From the NCBI GenBank assembly GCA_035631315.1, contig DASQIZ010000115.1:1-64000 (forward strand): a stretch of DNA of 64,000 bases. The letters are read 5' to 3'. Every line of letters starts with the position of its first letter. Within the stretch, counting starts at the first letter, position 1. Under the pieces are notes generated by a model. It saw nothing but the letters and a program-made list of their open reading frames with translations. It did no database searches and was not told the DNA's origin. The translations under genes were made by a program, and so were the position numbers. This document shows positions 15,666-23,699 of this stretch, piece by piece. This stretch comes from 40CM-2-70-7 sp035631315. GTDB lineage: Bacteria > Gemmatimonadota > Gemmatimonadetes > Gemmatimonadales > GWC2-71-9.

Positions 15666-17817
15666 CTGTCGCTACGGGGTTTCCTTCGGGCACCGTCCGA
15701 TACGCATCCGTTTCTCGAGACCACCGCTGCTCCCACTCGCACGATTCCGTCGCGAAGGGCACCCGATCGAACGTCGTGCCTGAGTCCAGCGACCGGTTGA
15801 GCCGCGTGAAGAGATCCCTCCACCGCGGCAGGAAGTACCGGCCGAACATGCCCTGCCATTCCTTATATGCGTAGAGGTTGAGGTCGTCGTTCTCACCCTC
15901 CGTGCATTTCGTGCCCCAGAGCGTGATCAAGTTCCGCGCGTTCCACTCAAAGAGCCGCCGTTCGACGTCCGTTCCGCCCCAGCGCTTGGCGTCACTCAGC
16001 CAACGACCCAGCAGGAACTCCGGACGTGTGCCGACGAGGTGATCCAGATCGCTAAGCAGGGACTCCACGTCTCCCTCGGCCACGATGAGCGCCTTCCGGT
16101 CTCTGCGGTCGTATGCCTCTTCCACTCGATTGACGAGGGGCAGCCCGAGCCCGTCGAGCACCTGTCGGGTGAGATTGACGACGTCGTACCGGTAAGCGTC
16201 CTGGCCCTCAAGTCGTGGAGCCGCTGCGAGGAGGGAATCGAGCGCTTCCGCCAGGAGCTTGCCGTCGTATGGCGGAATGGGCTCCGACCGGTACGCTCTC
16301 CCTTTCACATAGAACTGAGGCCGCTCCGCCAGGAAATTTCCGGTCTGCGCTGCCGACCGGAACGCGGTCGCGAGCAGGAGCTGCCAGGCGCTCCAAGCAG
16401 ACTGATCGAAACGCCCGTAGCGGCGCGTGACCCAGTCGCGCGTCCAGGCGGTGACGTCTGGCACGGTGTCACGCCAGATCTGGCTCAGCACGAAGTCGGG
16501 CACGATGGGGTTGGTGCCGAGGCCTTCCATCGTCATGCCGAGTCCTTCGAGGCGGCCGCGCTCGGGACTCGTGATCGCGCTGTCGAGATTGGCGGCGATC
16601 CTCGGCAGGTCGCCATTCACGCTGACTTTGCCACCGAAGTTGTACAGCACGTTCCAGATCCAGGGTTTGCCGTAGAACGCGTGGCGCTTTTTCCAGGCGG
16701 GTGACCGGTCTCCCCAGAGGTCGAGCATCAGCATGTGGTCGTTGGGCACGGCGCCGAGCATCGCTTCGGCCTGCGGGTCCTTCCAGAAGTTGGCCTGATA
16801 GACCAGGAACCATCCCTGGATCACCCACGTCGCGGTGGTGTCGGCTGAGTGCATCGCGCCGTAGATCGCGCCTCCCATGTGCGCGATGAACGCGGAGTCG
16901 TCGGATGGCGGGTTGATCTCGTTGAACGGATCGGCGGCGTAGAGGTGATCGGTGCCGAAGAGCTCGGTCTGCCGCTCGATGAACCGCTTGCCCATCCGCT
17001 GAAACAACGAATCCTCAGGATCGAGAAACCACGTTCCCGGGAATCCTGCGGACCAGTCGCCGGTCTGATGGATGCGCGTGCCCGGGATGACGTCGGTGAT
17101 CGACTTCGGGACATGCCCGGTGAAGCCCTGAAGGACCGGCGTCATGCCGAGTGACCGCTCGCGGGCGAGAATTTCCTTTTCGAGCGTGATGTGGGAGTCG
17201 ATCCAGCTGTCGGGGAGCGGTCCGCCGAGTCCGTCGATGTTGGCCATCCAGCCCCACGGGAAGTACGCGGGACCCACCAGAAAATCGGCGATCTGCTTTC
17301 GCGAGAATCCGAAATCGCCGAGTACTTCTCGCCAGATGGCTTCCTGTCCGGTAACGGCGAGGGGCGCGTTGATGCCCTTCAGTGCCATCCAGTCGATCAT
17401 CGCCTGCCAGTCTCGCCAGTTCCACCACGCCATCGAGTACGAGAAGGTGCAGTAGTTGAAGAAGTAGCGGACGCGGTAGGGCGACACGACGTGCACCGGA
17501 GCCTGGACTCTTGGCAGCGGACTGGGCAGAGAAATGGGCGTGAGGGGCAATGGGGGGTTCACGCCGGCGACATGCTCGAGGTACCAGTCGAGTGCCGACG
17601 CGATGGCGACCCCGGAGGATCCACGGAGCACGACTTTCGCCCCTCGGCTCTCAATCTCGAAAACATCGAGGCCCGCGCTGTCTGGAATGGCGGCGACCTC
17701 GAACTGTGCCCCGCTCGTCGCCACCACCCGGGCCACGAGTGCCCGGGCGGCGACGAGGTCGACAGGATGCGGACTTTGGAGACCGGCTGTTACAAGGACG
17801 AGAGTGAGCAGTGTCAT
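15616..17817 (-). CDS. alpha-N-acetylglucosaminidase (GH89, NAGLU-like)
   Basis: 733 aa from the ATG at 17817, which places a short hydrophobic signal peptide at the start; an in-frame ATG at 17868 gives a poorer N-terminus. The three NAGLU parts are recognisable: an N-terminal domain (about 15-110), the (beta/alpha)8 catalytic domain with YFFNYCTFSYSMAWWNWRDWQAMIDWMALKGIN, AADPFNEINPP (first catalytic Glu) and GMTMEGLGTNPIV (second Glu), and a C-terminal helical domain ending in LVSKWR. The enzyme removes terminal alpha-linked GlcNAc from glycans outside the cytoplasm. It converges with the Asp-box gene, overlapping by 50 bp, and sits in a run of secreted catabolic proteins. Confidence 0.92.
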   Translation of the reverse strand: MTLLTLVLVTAGLQSPHPVDLVAARALVARVVATSGAQFEVAAIPDSAGLDVFEIESRGAKVVLRGSSGVAIASALDWYLEHVAGVNPPLPLTPISLPSPLPRVQAPVHVVSPYRVRYFFNYCTFSYSMAWWNWRDWQAMIDWMALKGINAPLAVTGQEAIWREVLGDFGFSRKQIADFLVGPAYFPWGWMANIDGLGGPLPDSWIDSHITLEKEILARERSLGMTPVLQGFTGHVPKSITDVIPGTRIHQTGDWSAGFPGTWFLDPEDSLFQRMGKRFIERQTELFGTDHLYAADPFNEINPPSDDSAFIAHMGGAIYGAMHSADTTATWVIQGWFLVYQANFWKDPQAEAMLGAVPNDHMLMLDLWGDRSPAWKKRHAFYGKPWIWNVLYNFGGKVSVNGDLPRIAANLDSAITSPERGRLEGLGMTMEGLGTNPIVPDFVLSQIWRDTVPDVTAWTRDWVTRRYGRFDQSAWSAWQLLLATAFRSAAQTGNFLAERPQFYVKGRAYRSEPIPPYDGKLLAEALDSLLAAAPRLEGQDAYRYDVVNLTRQVLDGLGLPLVNRVEEAYDRRDRKALIVAEGDVESLLSDLDHLVGTRPEFLLGRWLSDAKRWGGTDVERRLFEWNARNLITLWGTKCTEGENDDLNLYAYKEWQGMFGRYFLPRWRDLFTRLNRSLDSGTTFDRVPFATESCEWEQRWSRETDAYRTVPEGNPVATATELVSKWRRASPSPH

Positions 17818-17913
17818 TGGGCAATCATAGCCCCACAGGGAGGAGTTGCCTGCGCTCGGTTTGTGCATCAGAATCCCGTACCGTCGTCTCTAGCCTATCC
17901 TCGAGGTGATCAC

Positions 17914-20900
17914 GTGCCGTCACGCGCCGTCCGGATACTCCCGCTCGCCCTGTTGCTGGTTCCCGGTGCCGCCTCCGCGCAGTCGCTGAAGCTTTCGCGG
18001 GCGGCCGCGTCGCCAGTCAGCGAAGACTCCATCTACGCCCTTCGCGTCGACTCGGCGGCCTACCCCGGTCACGACGTCGTCCTGCTCCTCGACGAGGTCA
18101 CGGTGAAGGCCGAGGCCGATGGGCGCTACGTCTACACGCTCCACCGGGTGGTGCAGCTCCTGAACTCCGATGCCGTAGACAACTGGGGGCAAATCACGTT
18201 CTGGTACAACAAGGACCGGCAACGGGCGACGCTGAACCATCTCCGAGTCATCGGCCCCGACGGAAAGATTCTTCAGGATGGACCGGCGCATCGCGAGGAC
18301 GTGAATCCTCCCGCCGATCAGGGCGCGCCCGAAATCACGGACCGGCGCGGCATTCAGGTCACCGTGGGCTCCCTCGCCCCGGGCGTCCTGATCGACTACA
18401 GCTACACCGCTGAGAAGCTGAAACCGCCCGTCGCTGGGGACTTCTCCTACTTCTGGGACATCAACGGCGAACCGCCCATCAGGCGGTCGCGCTTCACGCT
18501 CGATGCACCGGTCACGCTCAAGGCCAACGTGCGTACTCGGAACCTGGCGGGCGACCCGGTCGATACGGTGATCGCGGGCCGGCGGATCCGGCACTGGGAT
18601 CTCGCAGACCTCCCGTCCGTGAACCGCCAGCGCTACGCGGGGTCCCCCAATGGCGTCCAGGCCTGGATCTGGGTGAGTGGGAACGTCACCTGGAAGGACA
18701 TCGGAAACTGGTACGACTCGCTCGCGACCGGTCGGTACGAGCTTCCCGCGGCGGTCCTCACCGCGCACGCCCAGCAGCTCAAAGGCGCGAAGACGCTCAC
18801 CGATTCGCTGAGTGCGACGTACCGCTGGGTCTCGCAGGACATGCGCTACGTGTCGCTCTCGCTGGGCGATGGCAGCTATCAGCCCCGCACGCCGCGCGAG
18901 GTGTTCGACTCCCGCTTTGGAGACTGCAAAGACAAGGCGACGATGTTCATCGCCCTCGCGCGCCACATGGGCGTCACCGCCTATCCGGTGCTGCTGTCTT
19001 CCGATGGAGGCGTCGACTCGCTGCAACCGAGTATCGCGCAATTCGACCACATGATCGCGGCGGCGCAGTACGGTGGGACCACCCACTACCTCGACCTCAC
19101 AGATCCACTCCTGCCGTTCGGCGTGATGGAGACCGCGCAGGAGGGGGAGATCGGGCTTGCCCTGCCGGCGACTGGTCCCAGGGTTGTCGTGTTCCCGCCA
19201 TCATCCGCGGACAGCAACTGGCACAACCTGGAAGTCGGCGGAGGGTTCGGAGCGGATGGCCGCTTCATCGGGCACTTGACGCTGAGGGCTGGGGGCACCG
19301 AACAGGGCAACCTTCGCGATGAGCTGGCTGGACTGGGGCAGAAGGAGCCCGCCGAGCTTGCTGACGCCATCCGCAAGCACGTCACCGAGCTTTGGCAGAG
19401 CGCTACGGTGGACAGCCAGCGCTACACGGACGGCCATGACCTGCGTACGCCGGTCAACCTTACGGTCTGGTTCACGGCTCCCCGGATCATGGGACGTCTC
19501 GATAACGGCAAGTACTACTTCAATCTTCCCTTCGGCCGGTTCGTGGTCGCCGAAGACCTCAACAAGCTGGACGGGGAGGGCGCGCGCCGGTATCCGATCG
19601 ACATCGGCCAGGTCAACAGCCCGTCGATCTACCGCATGATCCTGGACGTCCAGCTGCCCGAGGGCTGGCAGGCCGAGTTGCCGCATGACGCCACGGTGCA
19701 GGGGCCGTTCGGGTTTTACCGGGCACGGTATAGCCAGGCCGGGCGGACGCTGCACGTCTCCCGCGAGATGGGAGGCGCGCGTGGGGTGTTGCCTCCGGAT
19801 AGCATCAAGGCCCTGCATCAATGGCTCGCCTCGGTCGAAGCGGACCGCACCGGAATGATCGAGCTGAGCCGCGGCACCGGCGAGGACCTGCTCGCCACTG
19901 GCACGACCTCGACGATCACGAAGGGCGACCTCCCCGACCTCCTCCTGGGCGCGACCGATGTCTCCAACGACGCCAAGGTGACCCAGGAGGGCACGAACGA
20001 GGGCTCGAGCGACTTCCTCACGGTGTCGTCGACGCAACCGCTCGAGTCGTACCACCGCTCCTTCGGACCACGGCAGACGCTCTTCAATGCGGGCTCCACG
20101 CGCCTCATTGCACTCCAGTCCTTTGCCGCCGCGTACCACTCGGCGCCGGAAGCGCAGTGGATGATCGACGCTCTGGGCATGTTCGATATCCCGCGGTTTC
20201 TGATGGCGTACGTGCGTCAGCAAGGTGCCGCTCAGGACGTGAAGATCGACACCATTCGCACGCTCTCACTCACGGGAATCGGGGACAAGGCAGCTGGCTG
20301 GGTATTCCAGATCAGTACGCCGCTCACGACCCTCGATCTGGGGATGGTGGTCGCGACCCGCAACCGCGTGTCCGAGTCGATGCTGGCGGTCGGACTGAAG
20401 GGCATGCAGGACTCGGACATGATCAATCTCTTCCGGCTGGTGGACACACGGGTCGGGCAGCAGGACGCCTACAAGCATGACGTCGCCAAGGAAATCGTGG
20501 ACACCACTGGGGATGGAGCCGTCGACTCCGCGCTGCGAGCTTCCACGTCGCTCGCGCTTGGCAACGTCGCGCCGCCCGCCGTCGATTCGCCCTCGACCAT
20601 TCGCAGCTTGATCTTCCGGCACGAGAATGGGTGGCCTCAGTACGAGACCGGCTTCCGCGGGAAGGCCTTCACCTTCCCCTTCGGCAAGGCCGCGGCCGCC
20701 GAGATCAAGATTACGGTCACGCAGCACAAGACACCGGCGCAGGCGGTGCAGCAGGTCCTTGCCCTGCAGCGTGAGAATCGGAAGGAAGTGATGCAGGAAG
20801 CGGCGGGAGACGTCGTGGGGTTCGGAAGCCTGTTCGTCGACTCGACCGGGACTGACACCACCAACTATGAGGTGGTTACGGAGTCTCGCATCGGGGAGTG

Positions 20901-21540
20901 GTCGGCGGCCCGTCACGCCAAGCTTCGTGGCATGCTCCGGTCGGATCTCGAAGACGTCGTGTTCGCGAGGGGCGCGATCAGTGTGAAGGTCAAGGTGACG
21001 CGGCCGAGTGGTCAGACCGACATGGCCGCCACGGTGGCACTCGCCAACGACGTGTTGCGCCGACTCAAGACCGTGGACCCGAGTGGCAGTGAAACGGCGC
21101 CGTCCGGGGTCCTGGTATCCGCCATCGCCAAGGTGGTCGACGCCGACCATCAGGTCGACAGTCTCGCCGAGGCGAAGAAGATCGACGCCGCGTTCTCCGC
21201 GATGGATGCGGCGGACCTCGCCAAGGCTCCAGTGACCTTCAACGCGCAGACCTGGAACAGTCTCTGCTGGTGGGGGAGTCTGAATGGCCAGGCGAAGCGC
21301 GCCCAGGCGGCATGCGACGCGGCCGTGGCGGCAGACACGACCGACCTGGCGATTCGAGACAGCCGCGGATTGCAGCGTGCGCTGGCGGGGGACTTGAACG
21401 GCGCGCGGGACGACTTCGCGTACATCGTGGCGAACGTGGCTCCCGGCGCATTCAAGGACCGGCGTTCGCAGTGGCTCTCGACCCTCCGGGAGGGGAAGAA
21501 CCCGTTCACGCCGGCGCTGGTGGACGAATTGAAGAAGTGA
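17914..21540 (+). CDS. exported DUF3857 + transglutaminase-like protein with TPR-like tail
   Basis: 1208 aa from GTG 17914, supported by GAGGTGA 5-11 bases upstream and by a signal peptide ending AASAQ; the 241-residue upstream extension is antisense to the GH89 gene and rejected. DUF3857 (about 40-230) is followed by a transglutaminase-like core with the Cys-His-Asp triad at about C338 (FGDCKDKA), H379 (FDHMIA) and D394 (YLDLTD). A long beta-rich region follows, and the last 100 residues (CWWGSLNGQAKRAQAACDAAV...RDDFAYIV) look like TPR helices. The family is exported and of unknown substrate; it may crosslink or cleave surface peptides. Confidence 0.88.
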   Translation: MPSRAVRILPLALLLVPGAASAQSLKLSRAAASPVSEDSIYALRVDSAAYPGHDVVLLLDEVTVKAEADGRYVYTLHRVVQLLNSDAVDNWGQITFWYNKDRQRATLNHLRVIGPDGKILQDGPAHREDVNPPADQGAPEITDRRGIQVTVGSLAPGVLIDYSYTAEKLKPPVAGDFSYFWDINGEPPIRRSRFTLDAPVTLKANVRTRNLAGDPVDTVIAGRRIRHWDLADLPSVNRQRYAGSPNGVQAWIWVSGNVTWKDIGNWYDSLATGRYELPAAVLTAHAQQLKGAKTLTDSLSATYRWVSQDMRYVSLSLGDGSYQPRTPREVFDSRFGDCKDKATMFIALARHMGVTAYPVLLSSDGGVDSLQPSIAQFDHMIAAAQYGGTTHYLDLTDPLLPFGVMETAQEGEIGLALPATGPRVVVFPPSSADSNWHNLEVGGGFGADGRFIGHLTLRAGGTEQGNLRDELAGLGQKEPAELADAIRKHVTELWQSATVDSQRYTDGHDLRTPVNLTVWFTAPRIMGRLDNGKYYFNLPFGRFVVAEDLNKLDGEGARRYPIDIGQVNSPSIYRMILDVQLPEGWQAELPHDATVQGPFGFYRARYSQAGRTLHVSREMGGARGVLPPDSIKALHQWLASVEADRTGMIELSRGTGEDLLATGTTSTITKGDLPDLLLGATDVSNDAKVTQEGTNEGSSDFLTVSSTQPLESYHRSFGPRQTLFNAGSTRLIALQSFAAAYHSAPEAQWMIDALGMFDIPRFLMAYVRQQGAAQDVKIDTIRTLSLTGIGDKAAGWVFQISTPLTTLDLGMVVATRNRVSESMLAVGLKGMQDSDMINLFRLVDTRVGQQDAYKHDVAKEIVDTTGDGAVDSALRASTSLALGNVAPPAVDSPSTIRSLIFRHENGWPQYETGFRGKAFTFPFGKAAAAEIKITVTQHKTPAQAVQQVLALQRENRKEVMQEAAGDVVGFGSLFVDSTGTDTTNYEVVTESRIGEWSAARHAKLRGMLRSDLEDVVFARGAISVKVKVTRPSGQTDMAATVALANDVLRRLKTVDPSGSETAPSGVLVSAIAKVVDADHQVDSLAEAKKIDAAFSAMDAADLAKAPVTFNAQTWNSLCWWGSLNGQAKRAQAACDAAVAADTTDLAIRDSRGLQRALAGDLNGARDDFAYIVANVAPGAFKDRRSQWLSTLREGKNPFTPALVDELKK

Positions 21541-21555
21541 TGCGCGAGCGGATGG

Positions 21556-21591
21556 CCCCGGGCCCTGCGAGACAGGCCCGGCGGCCCGGGG
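21556..21591. terminator. GC-rich stem-loop between convergent genes
   Basis: Arms CCCCGGGCC (21556-21564) and GGCCCGGGG (21583-21591) separated by 18 bases. It lies between the stops of the DUF3857 gene and the ArsR gene and could terminate both. It resembles the palindrome family but has a long loop. Confidence 0.55.
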
Positions 21592-21603
21592 TCTCTGGTC
21601 TGC

Positions 21604-21951
21604 CTAGTCCTCTTCCACGAACGCCTTGAGCCGTGCCGCCGCCGCATCCCACTGCGCAGCGACCTGATCCAGATACGCCTTCGCTTTTTCCAATCGCTTC
21701 ATGTCGAGATCCCAGATCTGTTCGCGCCCTTTGCGTTTGTGCCGTACCAGGCCGGCTTCGCCCAGGGCGTAGAGGTGTCGCGTGATGGCCTGGCGCGTGA
21801 CGTCTTCCTGTTCGGAGAGCCGGGTGATCGACAGCGACCCCTCCGACGAGAGCCGCCGCAGCAACCGGAGCCGTGTGGCGTCCGCCAACGCGGCGAACAC
21901 CGGCACGGCCTCGGTCTCTTTCAGCTGAGCAGCCGTCCCGCTACGCGACAT
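21604..21951 (-). CDS. ArsR-family transcriptional regulator
   Basis: 115 aa. Classic ArsR winged helix: FAALADATRLRLLRRLSSEGSLSITRLSEQEDVTRQAITRHLYALGEAGLVRHKRKGREQIWDLD, with a C-terminal dimer helix. It has no metal-binding cysteines, so it belongs to the non-metal group commonly paired with SRPBCC/AHSA1 proteins. Its start overlaps the end of the SRPBCC gene by 11 bp, so it is the second gene of a two-gene operon. It most likely represses that operon through the GCAAC-N6-GTTGC sites upstream. Confidence 0.88.
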   Translation of the reverse strand: MSRSGTAAQLKETEAVPVFAALADATRLRLLRRLSSEGSLSITRLSEQEDVTRQAITRHLYALGEAGLVRHKRKGREQIWDLDMKRLEKAKAYLDQVAAQWDAAAARLKAFVEED

Positions 21952-22411
21952 ACTTGGTGAGGTTCTTCACCTGGCCCGTCCACCCGCCGTCGTTCATCCG
22001 GAACGCCTCAGCGCGCCGGGCGAGCGGGATCCGGTCGAACCCGGACTCGACGATCGTCACGGCAGTTCCGCCCTGGACCTCCTCGAGCGTGAACTCCACG
22101 AGCGTCGTGGGCTCCTGCGAGTAGTCGACGTTCGGATCCGAGGGGTAGGGGTGCCAGCGATACGAGAAGTACCGCTCGGCCTCGATCTTCTCGACCATGA
22201 ACTCGACCTTGAAGTGCTCGTAGCCCTTGGCGGTGATGTTGCCGCGGGTGGTCTTCCCGGCCACGAACGGGTCGGTGAGGTTGATCCCGAACCAGGTGCT
22301 GAACTGCCTGGAGTCCGAAACTGCGCGCCAGACCTTCGCCAGCGGGGCGCGGACTTCGAAGTGTTTTTCGATGCGGTCGGTGCTCTGCGTCTCTGCGGTC
22401 ATGGTGGTCAT
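21941..22411 (-). CDS. SRPBCC (AHSA1/START-like) domain protein
   Basis: 156 aa, one SRPBCC domain: EKHFEVRAPLAKVWRAVSDSRQFSTWFGINL near the start, then VEKIEAERYFSYRWHPY and LVEFTLEEVQGGTAVTIVESGFDRIP, ending in the long helix GGWTGQVKNLTKYV. These small cytoplasmic proteins bind hydrophobic ligands in a helix-grip cavity; the ligand is unknown. First gene of the operon, with the ArsR gene overlapping its 3' end. Its promoter lies between two regulator sites. Confidence 0.88.
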   Translation of the reverse strand: MTTMTAETQSTDRIEKHFEVRAPLAKVWRAVSDSRQFSTWFGINLTDPFVAGKTTRGNITAKGYEHFKVEFMVEKIEAERYFSYRWHPYPSDPNVDYSQEPTTLVEFTLEEVQGGTAVTIVESGFDRIPLARRAEAFRMNDGGWTGQVKNLTKYVA

Positions 22412-22441
22412 CGTCCTGTCCCTCGGGTGTATGATGAATAT

Positions 22442-22500
22442 GCAACTGCTATGTTGCGTATGATAGGGGGTGGGGACGGAAAGCGCAACCTATATGTTGC
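22442..22500 (-). promoter_or_regulatory. SRPBCC-arsR promoter between two ArsR operators
   Basis: Two copies of GCAAC-N6-GTTGC, at 22442-22457 and 22485-22500 (43 bp apart). On the minus strand a promoter fits between and into them: -35 TTGCGC (22488-22483), 17-bp spacer, -10 TATCAT (22465-22460). The distal operator covers the -35 and the proximal one begins next to the -10, the arrangement expected for autorepression by the ArsR protein. Confidence 0.75.
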
Positions 22501-22533
22501 ATTATTGAAAAGGCCAGGATTGTGTTCACTGCG

Positions 22534-22667
22534 CCCCGGCGTCAGCCACGGGGGTTTACCGAAAATCAGCCCGGAGTTACCAAAACATCGGTCGGCCGGG
22601 GTTACCAAAAAAATCGGCCAAGGTCCCATGGTCGGTCGGGGTTCCTCAAGGTGGTGCCGGGGTTCTC
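22534..22667. repeat. decayed array of palindrome-family fragments
   Basis: Begins with a degenerate copy of the palindrome (CCCCGGCGTCAGCC then GGGGGTTTA) and continues as imperfect units opening with GGGGTTACC-like heptads at about 22551, 22573 (GGAGTTACC), 22598, 22638 and 22659, several followed by AAAA-rich then TCGGCC-like sequence. Unit spacing is irregular (21-40 bp), so it is not a CRISPR array. No gene was found between 22412 and 22751. Confidence 0.6.
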
Positions 22668-22715
22668 TTATGAACCGATGCCCCATCACGGTGCAATCCT
22701 GTTACCTGCTTGGGG

Positions 22716-22745
22716 TTGCCTCGCACCCTTCTCTTTGACTACACT
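22716..22745 (+). promoter_or_regulatory. candidate promoter for leader peptide and HAD phosphatase
   Basis: -35 TTGCCT (22716-22721), 18-bp spacer, -10 TACACT (22740-22745). The predicted transcript start is at or within a few bases of GTG 22752, so the leader ORF would be leaderless. An alternative -35 TTGACT at 22735 lacks a good -10. Confidence 0.5.
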
Positions 22746-22751
22746 GTGTTT

Positions 22752-22823
22752 GTGACCATGCACATGCACTTCGCCAAGATGCTGAACTGCCAGGCCAATC
22801 GGCCGGGGCGGGGCGCGGTGTAA
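22752..22823 (+). CDS. leader peptide upstream of an intrinsic terminator
   Basis: 23 codons from GTG 22752 (or 21 from ATG 22758), ending TAA. The C-terminal part is LNCQANRPGRGAV, with one Cys and a run of GC-rich Arg/Pro/Gly codons. It has no Shine-Dalgarno site and sits at the predicted 5' end of the transcript, followed 28 bases later by a strong terminator and then the HAD gene. This is the layout of a transcription attenuator in which ribosome position on the leader decides read-through. What is sensed is unknown; Cys or Arg/Pro charging are the obvious candidates. Confidence 0.5.
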   Translation: MTMHMHFAKMLNCQANRPGRGAV

Positions 22824-22851
22824 CGACTGGCAGTCCAGGTCCGACGACCCC

Positions 22852-22885
22852 AACCCGCTCTCCGAAAGAGCGGGTTTTCTTTTTT
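22852..22885 (+). terminator. strong intrinsic terminator (attenuator) before HAD gene
   Basis: Perfect 10-bp arms AACCCGCTCT (22852-22861) and AGAGCGGGTT (22867-22876) with loop CCGAA, followed by TTTTCTTTTTT. It lies between the leader peptide and the ribosome site (GAGGAG) of the gene at 22899, so most transcripts would end here unless it is disrupted. Confidence 0.85.
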
Positions 22886-22898
22886 CCGAGGAGTACCA

Positions 22899-23699
22899 GT
22901 GAAGAAGCACTACTTATTGGCGAGCGATTTCGATCAGACCCTGTCCTTCGACGACTCAGGATTGATCCTGAGCGAACTCGTCGGGATCGACGAATACGAC
23001 ACCCGCGTGGGCAAGCTGTCGCGGCTCAACCTGGTACAGCAGGGCGCCGAGTTGGCGTATCTGCTCAGGCACGATCCGGATTTCCGGCAGGTGGCGCGGG
23101 CGGACCTGATCGAGGTCGGTCGGCGCGTGCGGCTGAAGAAAAACGTTGCGCTCCTGGCCCGCCTGCTCGACGACGGCATCGATGGCCACAAGTTCGACTT
23201 CTACGTGATCTCGGCAGCGCCGGAGCAGGTGGTGCACTCGGCCCTGCATGGCCTCGTCCCTCCCGATCACATCATCGGAACCCGGTTCGAGTGGGATGAC
23301 GGCACGGGCCTGATCGGCAACCTGCTCTCCGCCACCGCCGGGTACGGCAAAGTCGCGGCCGTCGAGCACCTCCGGGAACGGCTCGCCATCCCGCGGGATC
23401 AGGTGGTCTATGTGGGAGACGGACAGTCGGACTTGCCGGTCATGCTGCACGTGAATCGGGGCGAGGGGTTCACCATCGCGGCCTCGGAAGCCCGCGAGAT
23501 CTCCCACATCGCCAAGCGCACGGTCATCTCCGACGACGCGCTCTCGGTGCTGGTCCCGATCCTCGAGGACATCGTGGGATTCGGAAAGGCTGACATCCGG
23601 GCGTTCTTCGAATCCCACGGCCTCGTGATTCAGGAGTGGGACCGCGTCCGTACGGACTGGCTGACCATCCGGGAGGGAACCGCCGACGCGGCGGCCTAG
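22899..23699 (+). CDS. HAD-family phosphatase (phosphoserine phosphatase/MtnX-like)
   Basis: 266 aa from GTG 22899 with a GAGGAG site upstream. HAD motifs: SDFDQT (nucleophile D10 and acid D12), the motif II serine in FYVISAAPEQVV (about residue 105), and VVYVGDGQSDLPVM (about 174-187), which carries the Mg-binding acids. The cap is a helical C1-type insert. It is closest in feel to phosphoserine phosphatase or MtnX-like enzymes but the substrate is not determinable. It is regulated by the leader peptide/terminator upstream. The stop TAG shares a CTAG with the convergent multicopper oxidase gene. Confidence 0.85.
   Translation: MKKHYLLASDFDQTLSFDDSGLILSELVGIDEYDTRVGKLSRLNLVQQGAELAYLLRHDPDFRQVARADLIEVGRRVRLKKNVALLARLLDDGIDGHKFDFYVISAAPEQVVHSALHGLVPPDHIIGTRFEWDDGTGLIGNLLSATAGYGKVAAVEHLRERLAIPRDQVVYVGDGQSDLPVMLHVNRGEGFTIAASEAREISHIAKRTVISDDALSVLVPILEDIVGFGKADIRAFFESHGLVIQEWDRVRTDWLTIREGTADAAA

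Noticed and set aside
17191..17913. 241-codon N-terminal extension of the DUF3857 gene
   Set aside because: It is antisense to the GH89 gene and has shadow-like composition; GTG 17914 has a ribosome site and a signal peptide.
22534..22667. Possible CRISPR array
   Set aside because: Units are imperfect, unevenly spaced and spacerless, and no cas gene is present (the DUF2779 protein is only Cas4-like).
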